This document shows positions 43,085 through 53,304 of a stretch of 64,000 nt of DNA, piece after piece. The notes below the pieces were generated by a model. It was not told the DNA's origin, did not search any database, and saw nothing but the letters and a program-made list of their open reading frames with translations. Both the position numbers and the translations under genes were made by a program. Positions within the stretch are counted from its first letter, which is position 1. Each line of letters starts with the position of its first letter. Origin of the DNA: Isoetes taiwanensis (Eukaryota; Streptophyta; Lycopodiopsida; Isoetales; Isoetaceae); NCBI GenBank assembly GCA_021234155.1, contig JAJEKV010000012.1, positions 2,423,436-2,487,435 on the forward strand, read 5' to 3'.

Positions 43085-44530
43085 AACATCAGTATTTCTA
43101 CCAATGGTATTTGGACTCAATGTTGAAGAGCGCCCTTGTGGTTTATCTGGACACTACCTAGTGGCTTATTCGACACTACCAAGTGGTTTATCTGGACATT
43201 GGAGGAATATATATTGAGTTTGAATACTATTGATGTAAGTACTCCAAGTATTTATAGCGAAGGACCTTTGCACTCAATGTTGAGGTGTGCCCTTGTGGTT
43301 TATCTGGACACTACCTAGTTGTTTATCAGGACACTACCAAGTGGTTTATCTGGACATCTAGACATTGGAGGAATATGCATTGAGTCCAGGTAGTGTCCAG
43401 ATAAATGACTGGGTAGTGTCTAGATAAACCACAACGGTACGCCTCAACATTGAGTGCAAAGGTCCTTTGGGGTAGATACTTGAAGTATTTATACCAATAG
43501 TATTTGGACTCAATGCATATTCCTCCAATGTCCAGATAAACCACTTGGAAGTGTCTAGATAAACCACTAGGTAGTGTTTAGATAAACCACAAGGTGGTGT
43601 CCAGATAAACCACAGGGCACACTTCAACATTGAGTGCAAACGTCCTTTGGTATAAATAGTATTTGGATTCAATGCATATTCCTCCAATGTCCAGATAAAC
43701 AACATGGTAGTGTCCAGATAAACCACAAGGGCACATTTCAAGGTTGAGTGTAGAGGTCCTTTGGTATAAATACTTGGAGTATTTAAACCGATAGTATAAG
43801 CATGCATATTCATCCTCCAAATAAACCCATCGGTAGTGTCCAGATAAACCAATTGATAGTATCTAGATAAACCACTAGGTAATATCCAGATAAATCATAA
43901 GGGCGCACTTCAACATTGACACCATAGAAATGCAAATTCCTCCAAATATCCAGATAAACCACATGGTAGTGTCCAGATATAGATGATGTCCAGATAAACC
44001 ACAAGGGCACACTTCAACATCGAGTGCAAAGGTCCTTTGGTGTAAATACTTGGAGTATTTATACCAATAGTATTTGGACTCAAGGCATATTCCTCCAATG
44101 TCCAGATAAACCACTAGGTAGTATCCAGTTAAACCACTATAGGTGTTGTCTAGATAAACCACAAGGGCGCACTTCAACATTGAGTGCAAACGTCCTTTGG
44201 TATAAACACTTGGAAGTATTTATACTAGTAGTATTTGGACTCAGTGCATATTCCTCCAATGTCGAGATAAACCACTTGGTAGTGTCCAGATAAACCACTA
44301 GGTAGTGTCCAGATAAACCACAAGGGCGTACAACATTGAGTGCAAAGGTTCTTTGGTATAAATACTTGGAGTATTTGTACCGATTTGGACTCAATGCATA
44401 TTCCTTCATTGTCTAGATAAACCACATGGCAATGGTAGTGTCCAAATAGACCGCTAGGTTGTGGCCATATAAACCACAAGGGCATGCCTCAACATTGAGC
44501 GCAAATGTCCTTTGGTATAAATTAGTAACA
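43085..44530. repeat. Inverted satellite array of the 4.1-4.9 kb family
   Basis: Units at 43085 to about 43385 read in the plus orientation; from about 43386 to 44530 they are reverse-complemented, making one large inverted repeat. Unit landmarks are CTTTGGTATAAATACTTGGA, GTATTTATACCAATAG, CAATGCATATTCCTCCAATG and GTGTCCAGATAAACCACAAG. Roughly eight units are present. All ORFs here are products of the repeat. Confidence 0.85.
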
Positions 44531-45020
44531 ATGTTGGGTACAAATATGGTTCTATTCTAGAAATTAAATTTAATTACTTGCATTTGTAGATAATGTTGCC
44601 TCTTGTTGCATTTGGATAATTACTTACTTCCTCTTCTAGGTGTCCTTTGGGTTCCTATTTTATAAATACAAGAAATTTATCGCGGTGGCCAAGGCCGCCA
44701 CGAACATTTCTCTTAAAACGACCCCCTTAGTTGTTCAAATTGTATATGTTGGAGCCCTAGATGAATACGAATTGTGTGATTTTCCCACCAACTCACTTAT
44801 TGACTCCAACATTTGTGCGTTAAACCCTCACTTGCAAAAGAGGATTCTTGGGGCCTCTAGAAAGGTTATCTTATTTTAGATGGTTGAGCATATGAAACTT
44901 GTGGGCATGTTTGTTTGTATTTGCAACGGTGAAGAAAAGTTTTTTTTATGCGTGATTGCTGGAAGATACCTCAGATTTGGAAACTCAAAGACCTTTTACC
45001 ATCTGAACATGGTTACTCAA
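44531..45020. other. Spacer with a second mini-CACTA-like palindrome and a short ORF
   Basis: The palindrome is listed separately. Its downstream frame (44713-44877, LKTTPLVVQIVYVGALDEYE) is open but unassigned. Nothing else is recognised before the copia insertion. Confidence 0.3.
44668..44712. mobile_element. Second 45-bp palindromic CACTA-end-like remnant
   Basis: ACAAGAAATTTATCGCGGTG, GCCAAGGCCGCCACGA, ACATTTCT: same architecture as 7024-7069. The core GG-TGGCC-AA-GGCC-RCC change is largely matched on both arms, suggesting the hairpin or terminal-repeat symmetry is kept. Confidence 0.5.
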
Positions 45021-45025
45021 CTTCA
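45021..45025 (+). repeat. Copia target-site duplication CTTCA, left
   Basis: CTTCA directly before the 5' LTR. The identical CTTCA follows the 3' LTR at 49675-49679. Confidence 0.9.
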
Positions 45026-45234
45026 TGTTAGAGCATTCAAGCTCTGACACAGATTCCTGACTCATCTCTCAGATTCCTTGAGAGCCGTTGCATTTACATT
45101 CTTAGTTGTTGTTGTACTTTATATAGCTCCTCGAATCTCGGAGCTTCATGTACTTATACGGATTGAGCAATCAAGTAGATCACTCAGTTTCGTTTTCGCT
45201 GTCAATCCTTCTCTATTTGGTTCCAGTCCTGACA
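45026..45234 (+). repeat. Copia 5' LTR
   Basis: TGTTAGAGCATTCAAGCTCT ... TTCCAGTCCTGACA. A TATATAGCTCC box at about 45119 probably serves as the promoter core. Confidence 0.9.
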
Positions 45235-45247
45235 TGGTATCAGAGCC
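45235..45247 (+). promoter_or_regulatory. Primer-binding site (initiator Met-tRNA)
   Basis: TGGTATCAGAGCC starts right after the LTR and matches the standard plant copia primer site complementary to the 3' end of tRNA-iMet. Confidence 0.92.
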
Positions 45248-45306
45248 CCTTTCCAACTGAAGAATCAACTTATTTTAGTTCGGAAATCCTCTGGGCAAGC
45301 AGCAAG

Positions 45307-46010
45307 ATGGCAGCAGCGAACTCTAACCTGATGAATCTTCGTCCCCAGGCTTTTGACGGCAAGGGATACGAAGGTTGGAAGCGTATGATTACGCTGTACC
45401 TCAAAGCCGAGATGCTTTGGGAGGTAGTTGAGGGCACGGAGGTGCAGCCTACCGTGACCAAGGAAGGCGATGTGGCTCAGCAAAAGGATCTTTTATTGTG
45501 GAAACAGAAAGATAGCAAGGCCCTGGCTTGTATCGCCATGTGCCTCTCCAAAAATTTGCTCCAGCTTGTACGGGGAGAATTGGAAGCTGGCGCCAAGCAC
45601 CTGTGGGAGTTTCTTGCACACCGTTATGGGAAGAAGACTGATCTGGAAGTCATGCACCTGCATACTGAATTGGAGAACATGCAGTTTCAAGATGGGCAAG
45701 ACCTACGTCTGCACATCACAAAACTGCAAGAAAAATTTGATTTGCTTGCAGACGCTGGGGAAGATCATGCTCTCTCCACTGCTCAGAAAAAGCTGAGACT
45801 TTTAAAGAAGAAAGCTGTTTCATTGAGGAAGCCTGTTTCATTGAGGAAGCCTGTCATGTTCAGACCACCACACCTCCTCCTGTTGCTATTGTTGCCTCTC
45901 TTCTCCAAGAAGAGGATTTGGGTGTAAATTCTTTACTGGTGGTCAAAAAGCACTGTCCAGACAAGTGCTTTAACTGCTAAAAATCTCACATCCAACGTGA
46001 ATTTGACATG
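45307..46010 (+). pseudogene. Copia gag
   Basis: ATG at 45307. The frame gives LRPQAFDGKGYEGWKRMITL, then LWEVVEGTE, KDSKALACIAMCLSKN, HLWEFLAHRYGKK, and LHTELENMQFQDGQDLRLHI: the UBN2/retrotran_gag capsid domain. The frame shifts near 45800, where GTTTCATTGAGGAAGCCT is tandemly repeated (45821-45856). A zinc-knuckle remnant (CPDKCFNC, a stop, KSHIQREF) lies at 45950-46005. Gag would form the virus-like particle that packages element RNA. Confidence 0.8.
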
Positions 46011-46735
46011 CATATTGTGTTTGAAAATTGAGTATTACAAATAGTAAGCGTGTCTTTTAAACATTACAACAGGAAAAATGAGGTACCGACAAATATAATT
46101 ATTTCGTAACATCAAATTTTTTATCAGGTAAGTGCTTTATGTGCTAAGTGCTGTCGCGGAAAGTTGTACACCACCAAAGAATTTAGACCCATTTCTACTA
46201 TGAAGATACTGCTGAATGTCTTTCCCTACCAATTGCTGTTGAAGGTCCCAGTCTTTTTGAAGCAACCTGCTTGATAGGAGATGCATGCCTTGTTCACCCA
46301 CCCAAGAGAATCTCCTCGCTCCAACTTCTGCCACCCCTCATCAGACTCAACTTTTGTACTTCCATCATGGTCCAAGATCCCAAACTCCTTACGGTTTCAT
46401 CTCCCACTCGAGGTGCAGTTCAATTTGGTTCACATGCTGAGGCCCAGATAACAGCAAAAGGCATATTCAAATTTCCTCTCCTCAATGGCACCTCTTATTC
46501 ACTTCCTGATGCACTGCTTGTTCCTGAACTTCGGAGAAATCTGTCGCTGTCGGGTTTCGCCTCACTGATGAACATATGATCATTGTTTTCAATAATTCTC
46601 AAGTTCTCTTTTACTCTGACGATGCTCTCATTCAAGGAGACCCTCTTGCCATTGGTTACAGAACTGGCAATCTGTATGAAATGCCTCTCTCATCTCCAAA
46701 CGGCTCGCCACGGCCTCATCCAATACTCTTCACCT
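46011..46735 (+). pseudogene. Copia protease and linker region, degraded
   Basis: No clear DSGA protease motif remains. From 46400 the frame reads SPTRGAVQFGSHAEAQITAK, GIFKF and LPDALLVPEL, which corresponds to the segment between protease flap and pre-integrase domain (usually ..GxG....LxxVLxVPxLxxNL). Frameshifts occur at about 46545 and 46730. Confidence 0.6.
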
Positions 46736-47560
46736 TTGGCACAACAGGCTAGCTCATGTCAATCTGAGGACTTTGAGATATCTGCTCCATCATGGAATGG
46801 CAATTGGCATTGATTCACTTCCTTCTGGAGATATTTATATCTGTCATGCTTGTATGCTAGGCAAGCATGCTAGACGGCATTTACAAACCCATTGGGCACA
46901 AGGGCGCATCTATTTTGGATTTGATCCATTCGGATCTCTCGTGGACCTATGGAGATTCCGGAAAGGTGCAAGGCAATGCATATTATATTCTTTTTGTTGA
47001 TGATCACGCAGTACGGTATTTGCATACTTCCTCAAACGCGAAAAGCCAAGCTCTTGATGCCTTCCTTATGTTCAAAGCGCAGTTGGAGAATCAAACCGCC
47101 GCCACATTCGCTGTCTTCGCATCGCATGGAGGAGGCTTAATATCCGAAAGCAATCTTTTTCAAGAAATTTAGCCGATGTTGGTATACATAGGGCAAAGAT
47201 AACCACAAGACATACCCCCGAACAAAACGGGTCGCTGGAGCGCAAGAACGTAACCATATGTGAAGCGCCTAAAAGTTTGCTTGTTCAAAGCACAACTATC
47301 TCGGCAATTCGGGAGGAAGCCGTGGCCACCGTGATTCACGTCAGAACAAATTACTACGGTTGCGGTCCCCGTAAAACTCCTCATGAAGCTTGGTATGGTC
47401 AAAAACCCGATCTTTCTTATATTCGCACTTTTGGTTGCATAGTCTATGTCCAAGTCCCCAAAGATCTTTCGCCCAAGTTTGTAGACAAAAGCATTTGGTC
47501 GCCGGTTCATTGGATATTCTCCAAATCACAAGGCCTACAAATGTTGGGATCCCCTTGAAA
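46736..47560 (+). pseudogene. Copia pre-integrase and integrase
   Basis: WHNRLAHVNLRTLRYLLHHG, then ICHACMLGKHARRHL at 46736-46885 is the HHCC pre-integrase domain. Shifted frames then give SILDLIHSDLSWTYGDSGKV, YYILFVDDHAVRYL, FKAQLENQTAAT, and TPEQNGSLERKN, the copia integrase core. The Asp of the usual RSDGGGE box is disrupted (reads SHGGGLIS). The C-terminal part has KTPHEAWYGQKPDLSYIRTF and GCIVYVQVP. Confidence 0.82.
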
Positions 47561-49000
47561 ATAAAAGTTTACATCAGCATCGATGTGCATTTTGATGAGT
47601 CCAAATTCTCCGATCCAATTCCGTGATCCCGAATACCGATTTTATTGATTGGGACACTCTTGTTTCTCGACCCACCTAGTCTTCTCATTGATCTAGAAGC
47701 CGAGCGACTTGCTAGATCCCATGTTCACCCTCCCGCTGTTGCTTCTTGTTGATCCTCTTGAGCAATCAGACCCTGCCCATGTTCCTCCCCTTGATCCCGC
47801 CCCCACTATTGGCGAAGGTCGAGGCATCAAGACCCACTCAAAAGCTCATTGAACAAGTTTAATGCAAAGATTCTTTGAATGGGTTTGTTTGGCAACCACA
47901 AACGCACCACTCCACCATTCATCTTGCTCTCCATGGCCCCTCAAGGCATTCATCGGAAACAAGTCTGCCGAGGGAAGAAATTGCATCCATGCATGCAAAT
48001 GGTGTTTGATGCTCACTTCCCCGCCTCCGTGTCGCTCGCAATGACCGTAAGTGGATTTTTTCCAAGAAACTACACCCAGATGGTTCATTGCAGAGGTACA
48101 AAGCTCGTCTTGTGGCTCGTGGGTTCACACAAGTTCGAGATGTTGATTTTCATGATACTTACTCTCCTGTGGTTCATATGAACAACCGAGAACCATTCTT
48201 GCGCTTGCAGCCCAAAGATGATTGGGAAATTTTACAACTAGATGTGCAGATCGCGTTCTTGCATGGAACTCTCCATGAAGATCTCAGACATGAAGCAGCC
48301 ACCCGGCTTTGAGGATTCCGGCCCATCCTGAACATGTTTGCCACTTACACCGAGCTATTTATGGTCTTAAACAAGCTTCCAAAGCTTGGTTTCAACGCTT
48401 TGATGCAGCACTTCAAGATCTGAAATTTCAGAATGCTCCTACAGATACTAATGTTTATTTCGTGCATCACGAAGATTCCCGCCATCATCAGACTTCACGC
48501 TGATGATCTCTTGCTGATCGGCAACAATCGAGCTCATTTGGATGGTGTTTATCAACACCTTAATACTCTGTTTTCCATGAAGTTCTTGGCTAAGCCTCAT
48601 TCTTTCTTGGCATCCATATTGCACCTAAATCGCACAACAAAGTTCCACATTGATCAGCGGAGATATATCCAAGAGATCTTAGAACGATTTGGCATGAGCT
48701 CTCGCCATCCGTCTTTATTCCTATGGAACCTAGCCTTACACTCTTTGATGACATTTACGACACGCCCCCCTCGCCCCCGATCTTCCTTACAGATCCCTCA
48801 TTGGCAGCCTCATATATGTGATGATTGCTACCGGACTCTAACATTTGCTATTCAAGAATCACGCCAGCCAATTCAATGACAAGTTCACCTCTCAAAGATT
48901 GGAACCTTGCCAAAAGAATCCTACCAGATCTTCAAGGCACTCCCCACCATGGAGTAACTTATTCCGCCACCGCTTTTCCCCGAATTAACCTTGATGGTGG
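47561..49000 (+). pseudogene. Copia reverse transcriptase (RVT_2)
   Basis: After a degraded spacer (47561-48040) come GSLQRYKARLVARGFTQVRD, VDFHDTYSPVVHMNN, LQLDVQIAFLHGTLHEDL, HLHRAIYGLKQASKAWFQRF, and HADDLLLIGNN (about 48496) as the YVDD-type active site. MKFLAKPHSFLASILHLN and RYIQEILERFGM follow. Frameshifts occur near 48300 and 48490, the second directly upstream of the active site, where HADD replaces the usual YVDD. Confidence 0.82.
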
Positions 49001-49460
49001 ATGCCATCCATGGCACTAATGTGCATAGCAGATCTACCACCGGGTTGTTGCTACTTATATTATGGTGGTCTCTTGGGGTGGTTGTCTAAAAACAAGCCGC
49101 TTGTAGCTCGATCTTCGGCTGGGCGTAATACTTAGCCTTGTCTCATGGAGCCCGGATTTGGTTGCTTACTATCAACTTCTCCAGGTTGTCCAAGCTCCTC
49201 CAGCCCCCCATCTCTCGTTTGTATTGATAATCAAAGTGCCATCAATATGGCTCAATGTCCAGCCCACGCACCTCTAACACATCACATCCCCATCCATTAT
49301 CACTATGTTCGACAAATGCATTGACTAAAAAGTTCATCAAGTTGCAAGATTTGCCCACTCAAGACATGTTAGCAGATTCCTTCACCAAAGCTCTTCCAAG
49401 GAGGTTCTCTTCTCTCGCACCACCGCCAAGCCATGGGAATTACCTGCTCGTGTCAAGCTT
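49001..49460 (+). pseudogene. Copia RNase H, degraded
   Basis: In broken frames: RSTTGLLL near 49030, ARSSAG near 49105, and IDNQSAINMAQCP at about 49223-49261, followed by a HHIPIHYHYVRQM-like helix and ADSFTKALP near 49370. These match the DxxW, RSSxEAEY and CDNxSAxxLAxNPVxHxRTKHI blocks. Confidence 0.7.
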
Positions 49461-49470
49461 GAAGGGGGAG
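49461..49470 (+). promoter_or_regulatory. Copia polypurine tract
   Basis: GAAGGGGGAG lies immediately upstream of the 3' LTR; this is the plus-strand primer. Confidence 0.88.
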
Positions 49471-49674
49471 TGTTAGAGCATTCAAGCTCGACCATTCCCA
49501 CTCATCTCTCGATTCCTTGAGAGCCGTTGCATTTACATTCTTAGTTGTTGTTGTATTTTTATATAGCTCCTCGAATCTCGGAGCTTCATGTACTTATACG
49601 GATTGAGCAATCAAGTAGATCACTCAGTTTCGTTTTCGCTGTCAATCCTTCTCTATTTGGTTCCAGTCCTGACA
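49471..49674 (+). repeat. Copia 3' LTR
   Basis: Same as the 5' LTR apart from AGCTCGACCATTCCCACTC for AGCTCTGACACAGATTCCTGA, CTCGATT for CTCAGATT, and one run-length difference (GTATTTTT/GTACTTT). It is followed by the CTTCA duplication (49675-49679). Confidence 0.9.
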
Positions 49675-49679
49675 CTTCA

Positions 49680-50810
49680 TAGAATGCAAATCAAGGAATC
49701 AAGGATTCCAACTAATATACAAAGAGCCAATCACAGACATGTTGCTTTGACATTTATATCCTTTTATTTGAGCTCTTGGTGGCTCAATATGCAGAAGCAT
49801 GTTAGATATCTAAACTTCAGAGATAACAATCCAACATGAGCTCGGCACCAGAAGGAAGAAGGGCAAGCATTCACGCGGTGACATTAATGAATAGTCCGCC
49901 ATAGCCAGTTCCAGTGTCTTCCTTTGCAGCATTTTTCCTCGTTTCATAGCCAGAGTACATAGGTCCATTTAATCATGCCTGCATCGTTCTCATCCCATTC
50001 GAAGTTGAGAGCTAACTGATGCTGCTCATGGTACTGGCACAGAAGCTGGAGGCTCTGGACATTTACACAAAATCTCAAGGTTTCACGTGGGGCAAGCCTT
50101 AAAGGATTTATAGGTGGATTTTGCAATTCAAAGCTTCTTTCATTACAACGACGTCCTTCTATTTGATTGGTTTGCTGAGGGATAAAACACAGCAATATCC
50201 CTATTATATATGTTTATAGCCTACAAAAACCAATATTTTATTTTAATATCATATACATCTAATTTATAGCATGAAGTACTATAAGAGTGGTGGTGTTATG
50301 CATCTTGTTTTTAAATGATCCGTTGTTGTTTAAAGCATGTTTATATGAAATGCTCTTAGCACTGTTGATGTTTTAGCATGAATTGTATGTTCCATATCCA
50401 AGCTTAGTTTGAAACAAAATGCAGCCAGTGCAACCAAACAAAAGTTTTATACTCAGAGTAAGTTGTGAACACTTGCAACAAACAAAAATAGAAACCAATA
50501 AGAATTTGTGAATAGTTCTTCGATTCAGTGGTTACATTGAGTTGCCACTTGAGTCAATCAGTTGAGCTGCCACAAAATATCATTTTATGAAATAAACGTG
50601 ATGAAAGTCATTAGATTTAAAGTATATAGCATTAAACCCCTTACCTTGCAAGTACAATCTTGAAACTTTCTCCTCCATGGATGCTATCGAGAATGCACAT
50701 ACAAAATTCAATCTGTACATAGGCAAAAATCCCTTGGCATCATGCACAGCAAAAACCTCTCTTGGAGAAAGTTATATGAATATGCGGCTAGGCTGCACAT
50801 TTAGGATAAT
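49680..50810. other. Intergenic DNA downstream of copia
   Basis: AT-rich. A slightly GC-richer patch (about 49960-50160) has an unassigned minus-strand ORF. No gene is recognised. Confidence 0.4.
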
Positions 50811-51840
50811 TGTTGAGGATGCTAGAAGCATAGGTAGAGATAGAGATGGAGGCAAAAGAGGAAACATGCATCCATGGCTACTTTCATGATTTTGCAGCAT
50901 GAATAATCGACAATAAAGAATGTTGATTACACAAAGTTCAAGCAAAGGTAACCATCACACAATATAGAATTGGATTTTCAAGCAAGAATTCTCATATTCA
51001 ATGTTAAATTTGCTTTACGAATTGTGCCTCCATAGCAAACAAATCATTCGACATGCTTCTTGCTAATATGGATAGAATAGAATAGAATTATACCTCACAA
51101 TTGCAAGGTGTAACTTAATGAATTGGCAAAGCAGAAATGAGCATGGCCTGCTGAACGTTCATTCTATTACAATTAAAAAGAAAGGATAATGAAGTGTGGT
51201 CCATAAATAGAAGAGCAATGTGTTTTTTAAGGCATGGAATTCCAAGTAGAGGTAGCAATGTGTTGAGGCTGTTGGAAGCAGAAGTAGAGATGGTTATGCA
51301 GGGAAAAGGCAAAAATGCATCCATGGCTACTTTTATGACTTTGGAGCATGAATGATCGCTGCAAAGAATGTTAAAGTTTACAGCAAAGATAACCATCACA
51401 CAACATAGAATTGGATTTTCAAGCAAGAATGCTCATATTCAATGTTAAATTTGCTTCACATATTGTGCTTCCACAGTAAACTAATATTGGTAAACCTATG
51501 GGTGAAACTATTCTATTCTATTCTATTCTATAACTCATAATTGCAAAGTGTAACTTTATGAATTGTCAAAGCAGAAATGAGCATGGCATGTTGAATGTTA
51601 ATCTTGTTACAATAAAAAAGATGGCAACAGTAAACTAATATTGGTAAACCTATAGATGAATTATAGCTCATAATTGCAAAGTGTAACTTTATGAATTGTC
51701 AAAGCAGAAATGAGCATGGCCTGTTGAATGTTAATCTTGTTACAATAAAAAAGAAAGGATGATGAAGTATGGTCTATAAATAGAAGAGCAATGTGTCTTT
51801 AAGGCATGGAATTCCAGGCCAGACTAAGGACCATTACATC
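50811..51840. repeat. Serial local duplications
   Basis: About 50811-51261 is repeated from 51262 to 51640 (shared CATGCATCCATGGCTACTTT, AGAATTGGATTTTCAAGCAA). The last part is repeated again at 51641-51835 (AAAGTGTAACTTTATGAATT, AGCAGAAATGAGCATGGC). The period shrinks from about 450 to about 125 bp. The equivalent sites in units 1 and 2 carry AATAG runs of opposite orientation; unit 3 has none. Confidence 0.7.
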
Positions 51841-52680
51841 CGGACTCCTGAGAAAGCAAACAGGATGTGAGTTTCGGCCAACTTTCGTAATTATAATATC
51901 AAGTCATCAATGTACCAATTAGAAGGAAAAGGGGGATTTAAAATTTTGTTTCGTATTTCATATATCTACTACACAGGCACACTGTTGATCAAGGAATTAG
52001 GCCACAAAGGAAACAAAATGAATAATAGTGAAACTTGGTTACAGATGTTGTGGACATAAAAAAAAATAAGTTACCATTTTCTCATTATTCATAGTTGTTT
52101 TATTTGCAAGCAAAACTTTCCTCTTTTAGCTCAATCTTTGCTCGTCACTAAAATATGATATTCTCTAAGTGTATTCCACAATGTCACCTTCCATCCCTGC
52201 AATTCATTGTTATAAAAAAGTGTGCAATAACAAAAAGAAAGTGTTAGAGAGGTGGCGATACTACCTCTTTAAACAAACCAAATGAAGTATCTAAGAAATT
52301 CTTGGTCCATTTCATAGAAAATTCTGTTCCATTTTCTGGCAACTCAGAACTCAAACACATACTATTGACATCATTTGATCCAGCCTCGAAATGACAGTCC
52401 TTAAGATCTTGAGTAAACGTGTTCCAAAAGACCATTGCGCTTATGACAGAGTTTTCAATGTCCACAATACACACTACATGTGCATCTCCAACATCTTCAA
52501 GACTGATTTGCCAGCTAAATATTGCTTGAGCTTCTATTGCAATGTCCTCCTTTCAAATTGCAAACAAATCCATACTGCTTCTACGAACTCCAAGGGACAC
52601 GAATCCAAAAAACAATTCTTTCTGCTTTTGAAATGTCAATTAGATGTCTTCATCAAGATCACGTAACATTTACAAAGTTA
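51841..52680 (-). other. Intergenic DNA with an exon-like open frame
   Basis: The minus frame 52474-52244 is open and protein-like (ISAMVFWNTFTQDLKDCHFE, then LPENGTEFSMKWTKNFLDTS, FGLFKE) and ends at a possible GT donor (FKE|GTAGTA, about 52264). I cannot name a family. The rest is AT-rich. Confidence 0.3.
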
Positions 52681-53304
52681 CATAATGGATGGGTTGCTTC
52701 CTGCACAAGAAAGAGAAGCATATAAAGAATGTAGGCATTATACGCCTCTTTAAGTAAGAATTTGAGACGGAAAGTCGCCCTGGCAGCTTGTCTGGGGGTC
52801 CCCGAATGGTGGACAGGAACATCATCCGGCAGAGTGGTCCCTCTGAATACCTGTACAACACTATTCAAGAAAGCTGCAATCCACAAAGGAGTTCCGGTCA
52901 ATCAAAGAGTCAAAGCGAACAAAAAAGAAATTAGACTTGAAGGACCCCTTAAGCAGTTAATCAGTATCAAGTTTCTCCAATTTTAATGCCTTATGAGCCA
53001 GAGCATATCTAATGAGCTCGAATTAGAAGTTGAGCTTCATCCAGTTGAGATCACACTTCCTGTTTGCCAAAGTCACATTATTTCTATGTTTCCAGACAAT
53101 CCAAAAGGCCAATTGGAGGACAGTAGAATTAACATTGGAATCCTAGAGTTGGAAGAATTGGGAAATTTTGGAAATAGACCCCAGATTAGGGATTCTTAGC
53201 TTAGAACCAATCCGTGCCAGCCATCTCCAGAAATCATGGATCCTGGGACAAGTGAGTATGTGAAGAACAGATTCATCTTGGCTACTGCAGAGGGGGCAGA
53301 GAGG
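52681..53304 (-). pseudogene. LINE ORF2 C-terminus and 3' region, second half
   Basis: The minus strand from 53304 reads LCPLCSSQDESVLHILTCPR, IHDFWRWLARIGSKL and, after one stop, AFWIVWKHRNNVTLANRK: the zinc knuckle and C-terminal helix of zf-RVT. It directly continues the fragment ending at 17429. After about 53010 it becomes noncoding 3' sequence. No poly(A) is clearly visible, so the 3' boundary near 52680 is approximate. Confidence 0.8.

Larger units (their letters stand above)
45026..49674 (+). mobile_element. Complete Ty1/copia retrotransposon (4649 bp)
   Basis: TG...CA LTRs of 209 and 204 bp, 5-bp target duplication, initiator-Met primer site, polypurine tract, and Gag, integrase, RT and RNase H in copia order. 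Size and short LTRs suit the Ale/Retrofit lineage, tentatively. The LTRs are nearly identical except at CTG/CAG sites, so insertion was recent. Yet the polyprotein is broken in many places, an unexpected combination. Confidence 0.92.

Noticed and set aside
43326-44485. Minus-strand ORFs of up to 164 codons
   Set aside because: Same satellite unit as at 4.1-4.9 kb; coding appearance is a by-product of the repeat.
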